A DNA stretch of 64,000 nucleotides from an uncultured Clostridia bacterium (GCA_946566955.1 CAMNXD010000004.1:1-64000), one strand, 5' to 3'. Positions 9,365 to 19,148 are shown, counted from the stretch's first letter. Program-made: numbers and translations. The notes: a model not told the origin generated them from the letters alone.

Positions 9365-11308
9365 CTATGCTTTGATCGAGCCTAGGTTTTTTAAAGCGTC
9401 TTTAACATCTCCCACCTCCTTAGCTATATTGAAATCACTGTCATCACTTAAATCGAGTATTTCTCGAATTTTTGTCTGTACAGCTGAATTTTGCAGTCTA
9501 GCATTAACCTTATCAACAGTATCATCTTCGGCAAGCTCCTTATTAGCCTCCTCATTAGCCTCAACATTCTCCAAACCTTCACCATTATTATCTTTAATAG
9601 CTTTTACACGATTTACTATATCTTCCTTATCATTATACATTAATTGTATAATATCACTTGCCTCGGCATATGTCAATTTTTTGTCCGGTTTCTCGAATGT
9701 ATTTGCGACAGCAATAAACAAATTATCTATAGTACGACTTTCTTTATTACTTTCCCAATCATCTAATGCATCTAGTTGAATAGATTTAGATTTAGCTATT
9801 CTATTAAGCTTATTTTTTAATTCATTAATTGAATCGTTTAGTTTTTCAACATTTTTTTCATTATCAAATTTAACATAGTATATAAAAGAATCCTTGCTTC
9901 CTAAAATCCTGGACATTGCCTCTACATCTGTTTTTTTGATATCTGAGTCTTTCAAATTACCAGTAGCAAATTTGTTACTAGTGCCTGCAAGTATTTCAGA
10001 TTTTTCATCGAATAAACCAGTAATTAGCGTACCTTCTTTACTGTTAATAGCCTTATTCAAGTGAGCTAAATCAACTAACTCGCCCAGTTCATTCTCATCA
10101 ATAAATGCTTTCAAAACTTTTCGAGCCCTTCTCAAGTCGATAGCACGACGACCATTTCCTAAGCCCAACAAGAAAACTTTGTCAGGACTATCATTACCAC
10201 CATCAGTTAGAGCTTTAAAAATATCATTAGCACTTTTAGCTGATTTTAATTCATTGAGTACACCTTTAGAACTGGAACCTACTGCATCTCTAGTAAGGGC
10301 CTTAAGGTCTGTAGAGTTACTAATTTTATCCTGAAGTGCTATGCATCTAGCTTCAAGTAAGTAGTCATCAATCTCATTGCTAGGTTCATCTTCCATTCTA
10401 ACCATTTTTGGTGCAAAGCTAACAATAAATTTTTGCGCATCCCATTTATTATTATTGCTGTCAAATGGTTTAGTCGTATTATCTAAACCATATCTTAATA
10501 TACCTTTGCCCAAAACTGGTTTAACTTCCTCGAGGAAATTTTCAACATAATTATTTAAAACTTCAAAATGATTCAAGCTAGCTTTTGAATTAAAGACCAT
10601 GGGTTTAACTACGTCTTGTATATCGGTTGAGTCTTTAAAGAAAAATTTATTATTTTTATAAATGTCCTTCATAGCTTTAACTAAATCAGCATAAGCTTTA
10701 CTCCAAATTTTATCTTTTTCGATTTTGTCTTCTTTTTCGTTTGCATTTTTATTAGCTTCCTCTATTATGCGGCTTAATGTAACACAAGTTGTTGACATAA
10801 ATATTGCCATTTCTTTTTGACCGCCTTTTTGGTATCCAAGGCCTTTAGTCATGCCGAGATAAAGCAATAAAGAGCCGAGCCCAGCGCCACCTACTCCTGC
10901 AGCTGCGCTAGCACCAACAGGTATAATCACATTCTTATTCTTGCTTGCAATATTTCTTGCTTTGCTTGTTAGTTGATTAACTTTAGCTTGAACATCAGTA
11001 GCACCAGCACTTGGCATGGCTGTTCCAGCTAAGCTCAATAATGAAAGTGCAGCAGCTGCAGCTTTATTTAAATTCTTGCTGGCTCCTCCAGCAACTTTCT
11101 TTAATTCATCATCGGAAACATTTTGTTCTTTTACTAAATCTTTTAGCAATCTCATTACATCCTCCTTAAAGTTTTGCATGTTGCCTGTGTAACCCCTATC
11201 TTTGAAAAAACTATAAACTTCTTTTTCGTCGAATAAAGCTTCTAATCTTTCCATAGAAGTTTGGTCTACAGCAACTTTACCTAATAGTTCTTTAAAATTT
11301 TTACTCAT
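9365..11308 (-). CDS. Nif11-like-leader large exported protein 1
   Basis: A 647-residue protein of unknown function. Residues 1-75 look like a Nif11-type RiPP leader: a charged helical region with FFKDRGYTGN, then DELKKVAGG (VAGG 72-75). Next is a signal-peptide-like hydrophobic block (83-103, ending MPSAGA), then a Gly/Ala-rich hydrophobic block (127-153). The remaining ~490 residues are polar and mostly helical with no motif I recognise. The same three-block layout recurs at 17591 and 19149. Its own promoter is a perfect consensus. ATG 11308 follows GGGAG. Cleavage after GG and export by a C39-peptidase ABC transporter is an inference; no such transporter is in the window. Confidence 0.8.
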   Translation of the reverse strand: MSKNFKELLGKVAVDQTSMERLEALFDEKEVYSFFKDRGYTGNMQNFKEDVMRLLKDLVKEQNVSDDELKKVAGGASKNLNKAAAAALSLLSLAGTAMPSAGATDVQAKVNQLTSKARNIASKNKNVIIPVGASAAAGVGGAGLGSLLLYLGMTKGLGYQKGGQKEMAIFMSTTCVTLSRIIEEANKNANEKEDKIEKDKIWSKAYADLVKAMKDIYKNNKFFFKDSTDIQDVVKPMVFNSKASLNHFEVLNNYVENFLEEVKPVLGKGILRYGLDNTTKPFDSNNNKWDAQKFIVSFAPKMVRMEDEPSNEIDDYLLEARCIALQDKISNSTDLKALTRDAVGSSSKGVLNELKSAKSANDIFKALTDGGNDSPDKVFLLGLGNGRRAIDLRRARKVLKAFIDENELGELVDLAHLNKAINSKEGTLITGLFDEKSEILAGTSNKFATGNLKDSDIKKTDVEAMSRILGSKDSFIYYVKFDNEKNVEKLNDSINELKNKLNRIAKSKSIQLDALDDWESNKESRTIDNLFIAVANTFEKPDKKLTYAEASDIIQLMYNDKEDIVNRVKAIKDNNGEGLENVEANEEANKELAEDDTVDKVNARLQNSAVQTKIREILDLSDDSDFNIAKEVGDVKDALKNLGSIKA

Positions 11309-11346
11309 TTGTATCTAACTCCCTTCAATTTATTTGAACCTCCTTT

Positions 11347-11375
11347 ATTATATTACACTATTTTTAGCCTGTCAA
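11347..11375 (-). promoter_or_regulatory. Perfect SigA consensus promoter for the 9365-11308 gene
   Basis: On the minus strand, TTGACA (11375-11370), 17 bases and TATAAT (11352-11347) precede the start codon by about 40 bases. The rest of the gap to spo0A holds a possible hairpin around 11548-11573 that could terminate spo0A transcription. Confidence 0.8.
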
Positions 11376-11592
11376 TAGTTTATTCCAAAATTATTTTATT
11401 TTTTAAATAAAAATATCTTGCTAAGAACAAAGTCTCTATTATTCATGATACATTTTAAATTTCTACTTGATTATAATTGTTTATCAATGATATAATAAAT
11501 TTATCATTAGTTTATTTTTATTTCAAGAAAATAACTTATTTAAATATTAAATTACCAACCCATTTAAATGAGTTGGCAAAATTTAGTTTCTT

Positions 11593-12384
11593 TTAACTTG
11601 CTGTTCTTAATTGGAGCCGAAGTTTATCACTTATCATCGCAATAAACTCTGAATTCGTCGGCTTGCCTCGAGAGTTATGTATCGTGTAGCCAAAGTATGA
11701 ATTTAATACTTCAACATCCCCTCGATCCCACGCTACTTCAATCGCATGACGAATTGCTCTTTCAACCCTTGAAGGTGTGCTATCAAAGTTTTGCGCGACC
11801 GCAGGGTATAGTTGCTTGGTTATAGAATTTATTATCTCAGGATTCTCAATGGACATTTTAATAGAATTCCTTAAATAATGATACCCCTTGATATGCGCCG
11901 GTACTCCAATTTGATGTAGAATTTCTGTGATTTTAACTTCAATGTTTTCTAAATTAGCACTTTGAAGTGGAATCGGATGTAAATCCGCAAAATGAGAACT
12001 ATACCTCGTCTTATAACTAATTTGAAGTATTTTCTCTATTACGTCTGAATAATTTACCGGCTTAACCAAAAAGTATGATGCACCGGCTGACATCGCCTCC
12101 CTTTCTAGTGAAGGACGTCCAAAACTAGAAATAATAATGAACGTTGGCATCTCCACACGTCGATTTTTCCTCACAGTGTTAATAATACCTATTGCGTCAA
12201 TGCGAGGCATAAAAAGATCCATGAGAACTATATCCGGAGAAGTGTTCTCGATGATCTCAATAATCTTGAATCCATCTTTGGGCAAAAATGACAAATCCAT
12301 TGAATAGTGTTTAAACATATCCAATGCTTCCCTATCGAATTCAATACAGTCCTCTGAAGTCAGTACTTTTAACCTATTTTGCAT
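11593..12384 (-). CDS. spo0A: Sporulation master regulator Spo0A
   Basis: A 263-residue response regulator that, once phosphorylated, controls entry into sporulation. The receiver domain has phospho-acceptor Asp in VLMDLFMPR, a switch Ser in ISSFG and the Lys in LVKP. In the acid pocket, SED replaces the usual DD. The Spo0A_C DNA-binding domain carries the signature [15 protein letters not shown] and [11 protein letters not shown] chose ATG 12384 because GGAGG lies just upstream. It follows spoIVB, the conserved order in endospore formers. Confidence 0.95.
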   Translation of the reverse strand: MQNRLKVLTSEDCIEFDREALDMFKHYSMDLSFLPKDGFKIIEIIENTSPDIVLMDLFMPRIDAIGIINTVRKNRRVEMPTFIIISSFGRPSLEREAMSAGASYFLVKPVNYSDVIEKILQISYKTRYSSHFADLHPIPLQSANLENIEVKITEILHQIGVPAHIKGYHYLRNSIKMSIENPEIINSITKQLYPAVAQNFDSTPSRVERAIRHAIEVAWDRGDVEVLNSYFGYTIHNSRGKPTNSEFIAMISDKLRLQLRTAS

Positions 12385-12420
12385 AATTTTTCCTCCTAAT
12401 AACATATTTTATGATATTCA

Positions 12421-12448
12421 TATTTACATATATTACCAAATATGTCAA
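12421..12448 (-). promoter_or_regulatory. Probable spo0A promoter
   Basis: On the minus strand, TTGACA (12448-12443), 16 bases and TAAATA (12426-12421) lie about 40 bases before the spo0A start. The -10 is imperfect, and a sigma-H element was not evident. Confidence 0.45.
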
Positions 12449-12502
12449 TAGTTTTCCAGTAAATAGGAACTATTCAGAGGAAATGTCAAAATATGGTATC
12501 TT

Positions 12503-13759
12503 TTACGATGCGTTTTTATAATCTGATTCAAAAAGTATGTTGGAATTTGTCAGCATAGTCTCTGAAAAAATAGCATATCCTTTCTTAGGGTTGTTGACAA
12601 AAACATGCGTTACAGCTCCAATTAAAGTCCCATTTTGCAAAATTGGACTTCCGCTCATTCCTTGCACAATTCCACCAGTCTTCTCCAAAAGGCGAGGGTC
12701 AGTTACTGAAATTTTCATATTTTGAGTTGGTATTGTAGTATCATAATTTATGGAATCAATATTTATATCGTAAAGCTCTGGGTTGCTGCCTTCTATCGTC
12801 GTGAGAATTTTCGCTGATCCTTTTTTGACGTTTTGCTTCATAGCAACAGGAATTTTATTTGTATTTGAAGGTATTTTTTCAAAAGTACCATAAAGACCTG
12901 TTTCTGTATTAGCGTATATCTGCCCTATAGATTCCGGATTAATAAAGCATCCTTTTAGCTCTCCTGGCATTCCAGGACGTCCTTTAACAGTATCCGTTAT
13001 AATTGCTTCAACTATATCACCCCTTGAAAGCGGCAAAAGCTCGGTGGTATCTATATCACAGATTCCATGTCCTAGACCAGCAAAAACATTGCGGTTTTCT
13101 TCACAAAAAGTTAAAGTTCCAATTCCAGCTGAGCTATCACGCACCCATATTCCAATCCTGAATTTACCATCTTCCATTGATCTAAGCGGTACTAGCTGAC
13201 ATTCAAACTCATTATTTTCCCTCATTACCTTAAAGCTTATTTCTTTTCCATCAGAATTCTGAATTATTCTTTCTAAATCATTATTGTTATTAACTTTTTC
13301 TGAATTTGCTTCAATGATAATATCTCCTTTTTGCATTCCGGCACTTTTCCAGGGCTCTTTAAATCCTTCTAAACACCTTACACTTGAAGTTCCTATAACA
13401 AGGGCGCCTTTAGTATAAAGCTTTACGCCAAAAGGAGTACCGCAAGGTATAACCTCTGATTTTTTAGATACTATCAAGTCAACTTTTTTAATGGGAATTA
13501 AATTCATAAATTTTAAAGTTGCACAGTGAGTTTCTAAATGATCTGCAAAGCAAGACTTAGTATTTAAACATTGCGCAGATTCTTCTTTATTTTCACTAAG
13601 AGAAGATACCGAAAATAAATCTAGCGAAAAATTTTTCTCATCATTTATTCCTACATAATAAACACTCGGCAGTTTGCACGCAGTATAATATATTCCGACA
13701 AAAATCAACGGTATTATAGTTAATAGTCCGTAAATTAGTAATTTAATGATTTTTTTCAA
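12503..13759 (-). CDS. spoIVB: SpoIVB serine peptidase
   Basis: A 418-residue forespore-secreted S55 peptidase that signals across the intermembrane space to activate pro-sigma-K processing. It has an N-terminal membrane anchor (about residues 4-26), a PDZ domain (about 120-195, GDIIEANSEKV), and a peptidase domain with GLGHGICD (His) and VQGMSGSPI (nucleophile Ser). TTG 13759 follows AGAGGTGAT. In many relatives recN precedes this gene; here a divergent unknown gene does. Confidence 0.93.
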   Translation of the reverse strand: MKKIIKLLIYGLLTIIPLIFVGIYYTACKLPSVYYVGINDEKNFSLDLFSVSSLSENKEESAQCLNTKSCFADHLETHCATLKFMNLIPIKKVDLIVSKKSEVIPCGTPFGVKLYTKGALVIGTSSVRCLEGFKEPWKSAGMQKGDIIIEANSEKVNNNNDLERIIQNSDGKEISFKVMRENNEFECQLVPLRSMEDGKFRIGIWVRDSSAGIGTLTFCEENRNVFAGLGHGICDIDTTELLPLSRGDIVEAIITDTVKGRPGMPGELKGCFINPESIGQIYANTETGLYGTFEKIPSNTNKIPVAMKQNVKKGSAKILTTIEGSNPELYDINIDSINYDTTIPTQNMKISVTDPRLLEKTGGIVQGMSGSPILQNGTLIGAVTHVFVNNPKKGYAIFSETMLTNSNILFESDYKNAS

Positions 13760-13967
13760 TGGAAATCACCTCTCTTAAAACAATTTCAAGCGTAAAAATA
13801 GGGGAAAAATGTTTAAAAATGTAGCAATGATTATTATTTGCATTTTGATGAGATTTCACAAAAGAAAATGATGGGTAATTAAGTGACATTTTTTTAAATT
13901 TATATTAGAATTAGACCTAGTTAGAAAATTCTTTTTAAATTATTTATTAAATAGGAGATGTAAGCTC

Positions 13968-14729
13968 GTGAGTAAAAGCTGTTTTGAAGAATTTTACAAT
14001 CTGATATCTGAATTTGAACAAATGAAAAAATTTGAGATTAGTCAACCAGAAAAAGATAAAATTCTTTTAAAGAAAGAAAATCAAACCTACGAAATTTTCC
14101 ATAGTGCCAGCGAAAAACGCATTGTACTTCGAAACGATAACGCAAACATATCCACATGGCTATTTGACGATGAAAACCTTTCAAAAAAAGACCTTAATAT
14201 GATTGCTCAAGATTTCGCAGAAGCTTTAAATCAATCAACACCTAAAACGGCAAAAAATGCAAAGAAAAAATGTCCTAATGATGAAAGTAACGTCACCGGA
14301 CTATTTTTCGCAAACAGAATGGTAAATATATTTCCTGAAATTAAAGACGATATATATATAGAAAAAGAATGTTACAGTGAATTTAGAGCAGTAACATTTA
14401 CTAAAGAAATACTAATTCCAAAAATAAATAACTTACTTTCAAATCCTAAAGCTAATCATATGGAAATTAAGAAGCTCGGAAAGCTCTTAAGCGATTTATA
14501 CTCAAATGCTTCTTTAGATGTCCGCAGCATTATAACTATAGGTTTGCTTAATAATCTAAATAATGAAGCTGTGCTTCAAAATTTTCTAAGTGATGAACTA
14601 AAAAAGGCGTGGCAGCACGCACTTAAATATAAAGGGAAAAAAGTCAAACCAGAAAAGCAAAAAAAGAAAGCTTCATTTATGTCTAAAGCTTTGGAATATC
14701 AGCGTGAGGGGCAAAATCAGAAAAAATAA
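13968..14729 (+). CDS. Unknown protein with Lys-rich C-terminus
   Basis: A 253-residue soluble protein with no signal peptide or membrane helix. The N-terminal ~95 residues look like a small alpha/beta unit ending with a helix before a polar linker (about 98-110). A helical middle follows, and the last 35 residues are Lys/Gln-rich. No motif was recognised. GTG 13968 lies after AGGAGATG. It is divergent from spoIVB and upstream of spoIIM on the same strand. That sporulation-gene setting is the only functional hint. Confidence 0.65.
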   Translation: MSKSCFEEFYNLISEFEQMKKFEISQPEKDKILLKKENQTYEIFHSASEKRIVLRNDNANISTWLFDDENLSKKDLNMIAQDFAEALNQSTPKTAKNAKKKCPNDESNVTGLFFANRMVNIFPEIKDDIYIEKECYSEFRAVTFTKEILIPKINNLLSNPKANHMEIKKLGKLLSDLYSNASLDVRSIITIGLLNNLNNEAVLQNFLSDELKKAWQHALKYKGKKVKPEKQKKKASFMSKALEYQREGQNQKK

Positions 14730-14879
14730 AAATACTCTTTTTCGTTTCCACGTTTTTTAATTATCTTTAAAGCTCTTTATTTTGCAGATTATTGATTTAC
14801 CCAAAAAATCACATTCATAAATTTATATATTCCCTCATAGTATTTTATAAAGATGTAAAAGCTTGAGGAGTAATTAAAT

Positions 14880-15521
14880 ATGAAAAAAGCCATAGGCAGT
14901 ACTATTTCGTTTTTAAAAAAGTATGAAATTCTAAATATTGACCCATCAATTCGATCGCTATTATTTCTATCTATATTTATGATTATTGGAATGATTTGCG
15001 GTACACTTATTGTACCTTCTTTAAATATGGAATCTCTTTACAAGCTAGATTTTCTATTTTTGAGCGATTTTAAGCAGCGACTAGAACAGTCTAACATACA
15101 AATTTTTATGTCTTCATTTTATGCTTTAAGTTTGTTTGCGCTTTTTATAGAACTCAGCGCTCTTTCTTGTTGGGGAATTATAGTCATACCTGCTATACTC
15201 ACCTTCAAGGGCTTAGGGCTTGGCCTTACAGCAGGATACCTTTATCTTATTTATGGATTAAAAGGAATAGCTTTTTATATTCTCATACTTTTACCAGGAA
15301 TATTTGTTTCATCAGTCGGGTTAACTTTATTTTCGTTAGGATCCATGAAATTTTCCTTAAAACTTTTAAAAACAGTCCTTCCTAAGGGAAATCCGGCAGC
15401 GCTTTGGATAAGCATAAAAGAGCATTTTAAAGCATCTAGCTATTGTTTAGTCGTGCTAGGTATAGCCTCTTTAATCGACGTCGGTTTTATGGCGATGTTT
15501 TCAAAGTTTTTCAATTTCTAA
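14880..15521 (+). CDS. spoIIM: Stage II sporulation protein M
   Basis: A 213-residue polytopic membrane protein with about five hydrophobic segments (around residues 26-46, 80-100, 100-120, 122-145, 185-210). This matches SpoIIM/DUF95, which with SpoIID and SpoIIP drives septal peptidoglycan thinning and forespore engulfment. ATG 14880 follows GAGGAG. It lies near spo0A and spoIVB, which supports the call. A more general DUF95 membrane protein remains possible because sequence conservation in the family is low. Confidence 0.75.
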   Translation: MKKAIGSTISFLKKYEILNIDPSIRSLLFLSIFMIIGMICGTLIVPSLNMESLYKLDFLFLSDFKQRLEQSNIQIFMSSFYALSLFALFIELSALSCWGIIVIPAILTFKGLGLGLTAGYLYLIYGLKGIAFYILILLPGIFVSSVGLTLFSLGSMKFSLKLLKTVLPKGNPAALWISIKEHFKASSYCLVVLGIASLIDVGFMAMFSKFFNF

Positions 15522-15556
15522 TATCATTTGCCAATTAAGTTTATAGTATAAAAATT

Positions 15557-16525
15557 CTAGGGAAGTCGTTTATAAAAATCTTTTATAAACCATATTTTTT
15601 CTTGAGGTAAGCAAAAACTTTTCTTATTAAGGTAATTAAGAATTCCTGCATCAGATTTAAAATCAAATTCTATTTTATAAGAGCAAAGAGCTTGATATTT
15701 ATAATTCATAGCTTTATTTAAAGAATTTTGGCCGTATTTCCCATCTCCTAAAATAGGGTGTCCAATATGTGCAAGGTGCGCTCGAATTTGATGAGTTCTT
15801 CCAGTTAAAAGTTTTACTTCTAAAAGTGCAAATTTTTCTGATTTTTCTATCAATTTGTAAGAGGTTAAAATGGACTTAGAATTTTTAGTTTTATAATTAT
15901 TGATATAAACTTTATTTTCAGTTTCATTTTTTTCTAAATATCCTTTAAGAATATCCGTATTCTTTTTAGGGATTCCATTTACTATGCAGATATAAGATTT
16001 ATTTATTTCTCGCTCTTTCATTTTTTGGTTTAAAACTGCCAATGCAGAAGAATTTTTAGCTGCTAAGACTATCCCAGAAGTGTTTCGGTCTATTCGGTTC
16101 ACAAGTGAGGGCGAAAAGGAATTTTCGATTTCAGGAGTGTATTCACCTTTATTATAAAGATGATTTTTTATTCTATTAACTAAGCATTCACTTTCTTGAT
16201 TCTTATCTGGATGGACCACTAAACCCGCAGGCTTATTTACAAGCATAAGATTTTCATCCTCGTAAATTATATCAAGTAAAAAAGAACTTCCTTTAAACTC
16301 ATACTTATATGATGACCTTTCAAAAAATTCATCATTTACATATAATTCAATACAGTCTCCTTCTCGAAGCCGATAAGATTCCTGAGATTTTTGCCCATTA
16401 ACTTTAATCCTTCGCTTTCTTATATATTTATACATTAAAGAGGGAGGAATATTATATAGTACTCTTCTCAAAAATGAGTCCAGACGCTTTTCAGAATCGT
16501 TATTATTAATAATTATTTTTCTCAT
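15557..16525 (-). CDS. RluA-family 23S rRNA pseudouridine synthase
   Basis: A 322-residue RluC/RluD-type enzyme that isomerises uridines in rRNA. An S4 RNA-binding domain occupies residues 10-65 (RIKVNGQKSQESY). The catalytic motif is LVNRIDRNTSGIVL, with its Asp nucleophile, and the later GRTHQIRAHLAHIGHPILGD motif is intact. The exact target uridine cannot be assigned. ATG 16525 is preceded by AAGGAGA at a rather long spacing. It stands alone, convergent with spoIIM. Confidence 0.88.
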   Translation of the reverse strand: MRKIIINNNDSEKRLDSFLRRVLYNIPPSLMYKYIRKRRIKVNGQKSQESYRLREGDCIELYVNDEFFERSSYKYEFKGSSFLLDIIYEDENLMLVNKPAGLVVHPDKNQESECLVNRIKNHLYNKGEYTPEIENSFSPSLVNRIDRNTSGIVLAAKNSSALAVLNQKMKEREINKSYICIVNGIPKKNTDILKGYLEKNETENKVYINNYKTKNSKSILTSYKLIEKSEKFALLEVKLLTGRTHQIRAHLAHIGHPILGDGKYGQNSLNKAMNYKYQALCSYKIEFDFKSDAGILNYLNKKSFCLPQEKIWFIKDFYKRLP

Positions 16526-16557
16526 TTATAAAAAATGTCTCCTTAAGAAAAATATGC

Positions 16558-16586
16558 TTGCAAATCTACCAAAAAAATATTATAAT
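16558..16586 (+). promoter_or_regulatory. Promoter of radC copy A
   Basis: TTGCAA (16558-16563), 17 bases and TATAAT (16581-16586) lie 40 bases before the start. The sequence is unrelated to the promoter of copy B. Confidence 0.65.
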
Positions 16587-16626
16587 AATTTCAAGTTATA
16601 AATAAAAGGGAAGAGGGATAAGAACA

Positions 16627-17334
16627 ATGAAAAAGGAAGGTATGCATTCAAAGCATAGAGAAAGACTTAAATCACGTTTTCTCCTCTCTGGCCTTGATTA
16701 CCTCGCTACTCACGAAATCCTTGAATTGCTCCTATTTTACGCTATCCCTCGTAAAAATACAAACGAAATCGCTCATATACTCCTCGATCACTTCGGCTCA
16801 CTTCATAATATTCTTGACGCCCCTCCTTCTTCCTTAAACAATCTCGATGGCGTAGGTAAGGAGGTGGCGTGTTTTTTTAAGCTTATTCTTAATACCCTCT
16901 TCCTTTACCTTGATGGTAAAAATAGAGAAACTTGTCAATTTAGAACTCGTTATGAACTTTGTGACCACCTTATGCTTAAATTTATCGGTAGATATGAAGA
17001 AGCTAACGCTATTATCCTCTTAGACTCTAAAGGTAAAATCGTTTTTGAAGGTGTTATCTGTACTGGTACTCACAATTCTGTTGAACTTCGTGTCCGTCTC
17101 CTCATTGAACTCATTACTATTCATAATGCCGCTTCTATCGTTTTCGCTCATAATCACCCTAGTGGTATCGCTATCCCTTCTAAACAAGATATCTTTACTA
17201 CTAAAAAACTTAATTCACTCTTGCTCTCCCTCAATGTCTCTCTTATTGATCACATTATTGTCGCTGATTACGATTATGTCTCCCTTCGTGATTGTAATAT
17301 ACTTGGCCTGTTTGATAGACCTAAATCTCAATGA
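16627..17334 (+). CDS. radC: RadC/JAMM-domain protein, copy A
   Basis: A 235-residue RadC-family protein: a helix-hairpin-helix-like N-terminal region (LLDHFGSLHNIL, LDGVGKEVA) and an MPN/JAMM domain with metal motif HNHPSGIAIPSKQD. The RadC role is unclear; homologues are frequent on mobile elements and are not needed for DNA repair in several species. ATG 16627 follows AAGGGAAGAGGGA. From base 16628 to 17317 it is identical to copy B; only the last five codons differ. Codons are rich in CTC, TCC, ATC and CGT, unlike neighbours, suggesting foreign origin. It has its own promoter and terminator. Confidence 0.9.
   Translation: MKKEGMHSKHRERLKSRFLLSGLDYLATHEILELLLFYAIPRKNTNEIAHILLDHFGSLHNILDAPPSSLNNLDGVGKEVACFFKLILNTLFLYLDGKNRETCQFRTRYELCDHLMLKFIGRYEEANAIILLDSKGKIVFEGVICTGTHNSVELRVRLLIELITIHNAASIVFAHNHPSGIAIPSKQDIFTTKKLNSLLLSLNVSLIDHIIVADYDYVSLRDCNILGLFDRPKSQ
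16628..17317 (+). repeat. 690-bp perfect repeat, copy A
   Basis: This direct repeat matches 29997-30686 at every position I compared. The left boundary falls inside the start codon (ATG here, GTG in copy B) and the right boundary five codons before the stop. Flanks are unrelated on both sides. I see no terminal inverted repeats or target duplication. Confidence 0.9.
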
Positions 17335-17361
17335 ATTTTAATTATTATATTTTAGTAGTTC

Positions 17362-17393
17362 TCTCTTCTCTTATCTTGAGAAGAGAATTTTTT
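17362..17393 (+). terminator. Terminator of radC copy A
   Basis: A perfect 9-base stem (TCTCTTCTC with GAGAAGAGA, loop of seven) is followed by six T. It makes this radC copy a self-contained transcription unit. Confidence 0.8.
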
Positions 17394-17485
17394 AAACTAA
17401 AAATTTTCGTGACGATTCAACTCAAACTTTAAATCATTAAATAAACATAAAAATATAAAAACAAATGCATTTTATATATTATTTA

Positions 17486-17514
17486 TTGACAATAACATGA
17501 TTAATACTTATAAT
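17486..17514 (+). promoter_or_regulatory. Perfect SigA consensus promoter for 17591-20687
   Basis: TTGACA (17486-17491), 17 bases and TATAAT (17509-17514) lie about 75 bases before the first of two tandem Nif11-leader genes. High expression is expected. Confidence 0.8.
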
Positions 17515-17590
17515 AGTTCTTGAAAAAGTTAAATAGAATTTTTGATTTCTTCAGGTAAATAATAAACATAACTAAAAGGAGGAATAAGTC

Positions 17591-19123
17591 ATGGCAGACA
17601 AAATCGAAAAGCTTACTCCCGAAGAAAAAAGAAAATACTCTTTAAATCTCGAAAATTTATATAAAAAATGCTGCGAAAATGGATATGCAAATGACTTCGA
17701 AAATTTTAAAATAGAATTACTGGATATAATTAACTACTATTACTTGACTTCGTCAGATTCTGAAGCATTCTTAGAAAACGTTGCTGGAGGCACAAATAGA
17801 GGTGGTATTCAAAAAGCTATGGCCGGAGTGCTTTCTGCACTAAGTCTTGGCGCTGTTTCGCTACCAGCCACAGCCACTAAAATTGCAGCATATGGCGGTA
17901 ATCCCTCAATGCGTAGTTCTAGAATTTATAGCAGCACTCATCGTAATAAATCATATACACCCATAAATTCTAATTACTCAGTAAATTCCAATTCTTTTAA
18001 AGCTCCAGAAAAAGAAAATAAAAATTATAGTTTTCAAACAAGTTCTCTTTTTAAACGTCAAAACATGAGCAAAAAAGATATAACAAAATTAACAGCTATG
18101 GGTGTAGCTGGAGGAACTGTGGCAGAGCTTCCATCTTTACTTATTCTGGCGGGCATGGAAGCTGGCAAATTAATAGGCGATGTAGCAGGTGAAGTAATAG
18201 ATTTTAAAGCAAGCTTAAAAATACAAAGTGATTTTAATATATTCCAAAAAACTTCCATTGAAAATCAAAAAAAAGCTTTTTTAAATTCTCTAGATAAAAT
18301 ATTAAATGTTCTGAGGTCTCGATCTGAAGAGGAAGCCGACCATTTTAAAGATCGTTTTTTAGAAAAAATTAAAAATTTCCCTAACGATCCCCGTGAGCAA
18401 CTTGATCTTTTGCAAGAAGCAATAAAACTCATTGCTGAGCATATATACGGTTCCAACCAAAAGCTAATTGGTAAGATTTCTCGTTTACGTTTCTTCAATG
18501 ATGCAGTCGAAAGTGTCAAAAAAGATCTCAAGCGTTCAATGGAATCTAACCCACATATAACTACTTTATCTTCACAGCTTCCTTCAACTACCGAAAACAG
18601 TTCTAACATTGAAAATCATTCAAATACCTTCGAAGAGGTATCGGAAGAAGAAACTGGAGAGGCAAATGCAGCAGCACCGAATTCACAGGAGGTAAAGCCT
18701 TTACCTTCCGAAGAACCCAAAGAAAATAATATATCAGCACCTAAGACCTCAACATCTGAAATATCAATGTCAGAAAAGCTATCACTTTACGAAAGTTTGC
18801 TTAAAAGAACTATGCAAGTAGGTACTGAAATTGGTGCACTGCCTACCTTATTCTATCTATACAAGTGGTGCGAAGAAAATCACAGCGTCGTTCATAATGA
18901 CGAGAAAAAAAGAATAGAAGATATTCAAAGGCAAATATTGTTGCACGGAGAATACATCTATGAGAAATTAAAATCTGATATTACTCATTCAGGCCAAAAC
19001 AAAAAAGATTATTTTTCAAAAGCATATGAAAGAGCCAAGGATTCCATTGATTTAAGCCAAAACGCTCCTGAACCCGAAAACCAAGAATTAAATAGCGAAT
19101 ATTTAAGAAATTTAAGTATATAA
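17591..19123 (+). CDS. Nif11-like-leader large exported protein 2
   Basis: A 510-residue paralogue of the 9365 protein. It has a helical leader with LYKKCCENGYANDFENFKIEL, ending FLENVAGG (VAGG 64-67). A hydrophobic block with small residues (about 75-95) ends LPATA. A Ser/Asn-rich linker follows (100-160), then a second hydrophobic block (166-190, TAMGVAGG...LLILAGM). The body is helical, and an acidic Pro/Glu/Ser-rich hinge (about 335-395) separates two helical parts. No catalytic motif was recognised. ATG 17591 follows AAAGGAGGAAT. It is separated by 25 bases from the next paralogue, so the two form an operon. Confidence 0.8.
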   Translation: MADKIEKLTPEEKRKYSLNLENLYKKCCENGYANDFENFKIELLDIINYYYLTSSDSEAFLENVAGGTNRGGIQKAMAGVLSALSLGAVSLPATATKIAAYGGNPSMRSSRIYSSTHRNKSYTPINSNYSVNSNSFKAPEKENKNYSFQTSSLFKRQNMSKKDITKLTAMGVAGGTVAELPSLLILAGMEAGKLIGDVAGEVIDFKASLKIQSDFNIFQKTSIENQKKAFLNSLDKILNVLRSRSEEEADHFKDRFLEKIKNFPNDPREQLDLLQEAIKLIAEHIYGSNQKLIGKISRLRFFNDAVESVKKDLKRSMESNPHITTLSSQLPSTTENSSNIENHSNTFEEVSEEETGEANAAAPNSQEVKPLPSEEPKENNISAPKTSTSEISMSEKLSLYESLLKRTMQVGTEIGALPTLFYLYKWCEENHSVVHNDEKKRIEDIQRQILLHGEYIYEKLKSDITHSGQNKKDYFSKAYERAKDSIDLSQNAPEPENQELNSEYLRNLSI

Positions 19124-19148
19124 TTAAAAATTGAAAGGAAACACTAAA

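Noticed and set aside
16558-17393. radC copy A as an insertion sequence
   Set aside because: There is no transposase, terminal inverted repeat or target-site duplication, and the repeated part stops at the ORF edges.
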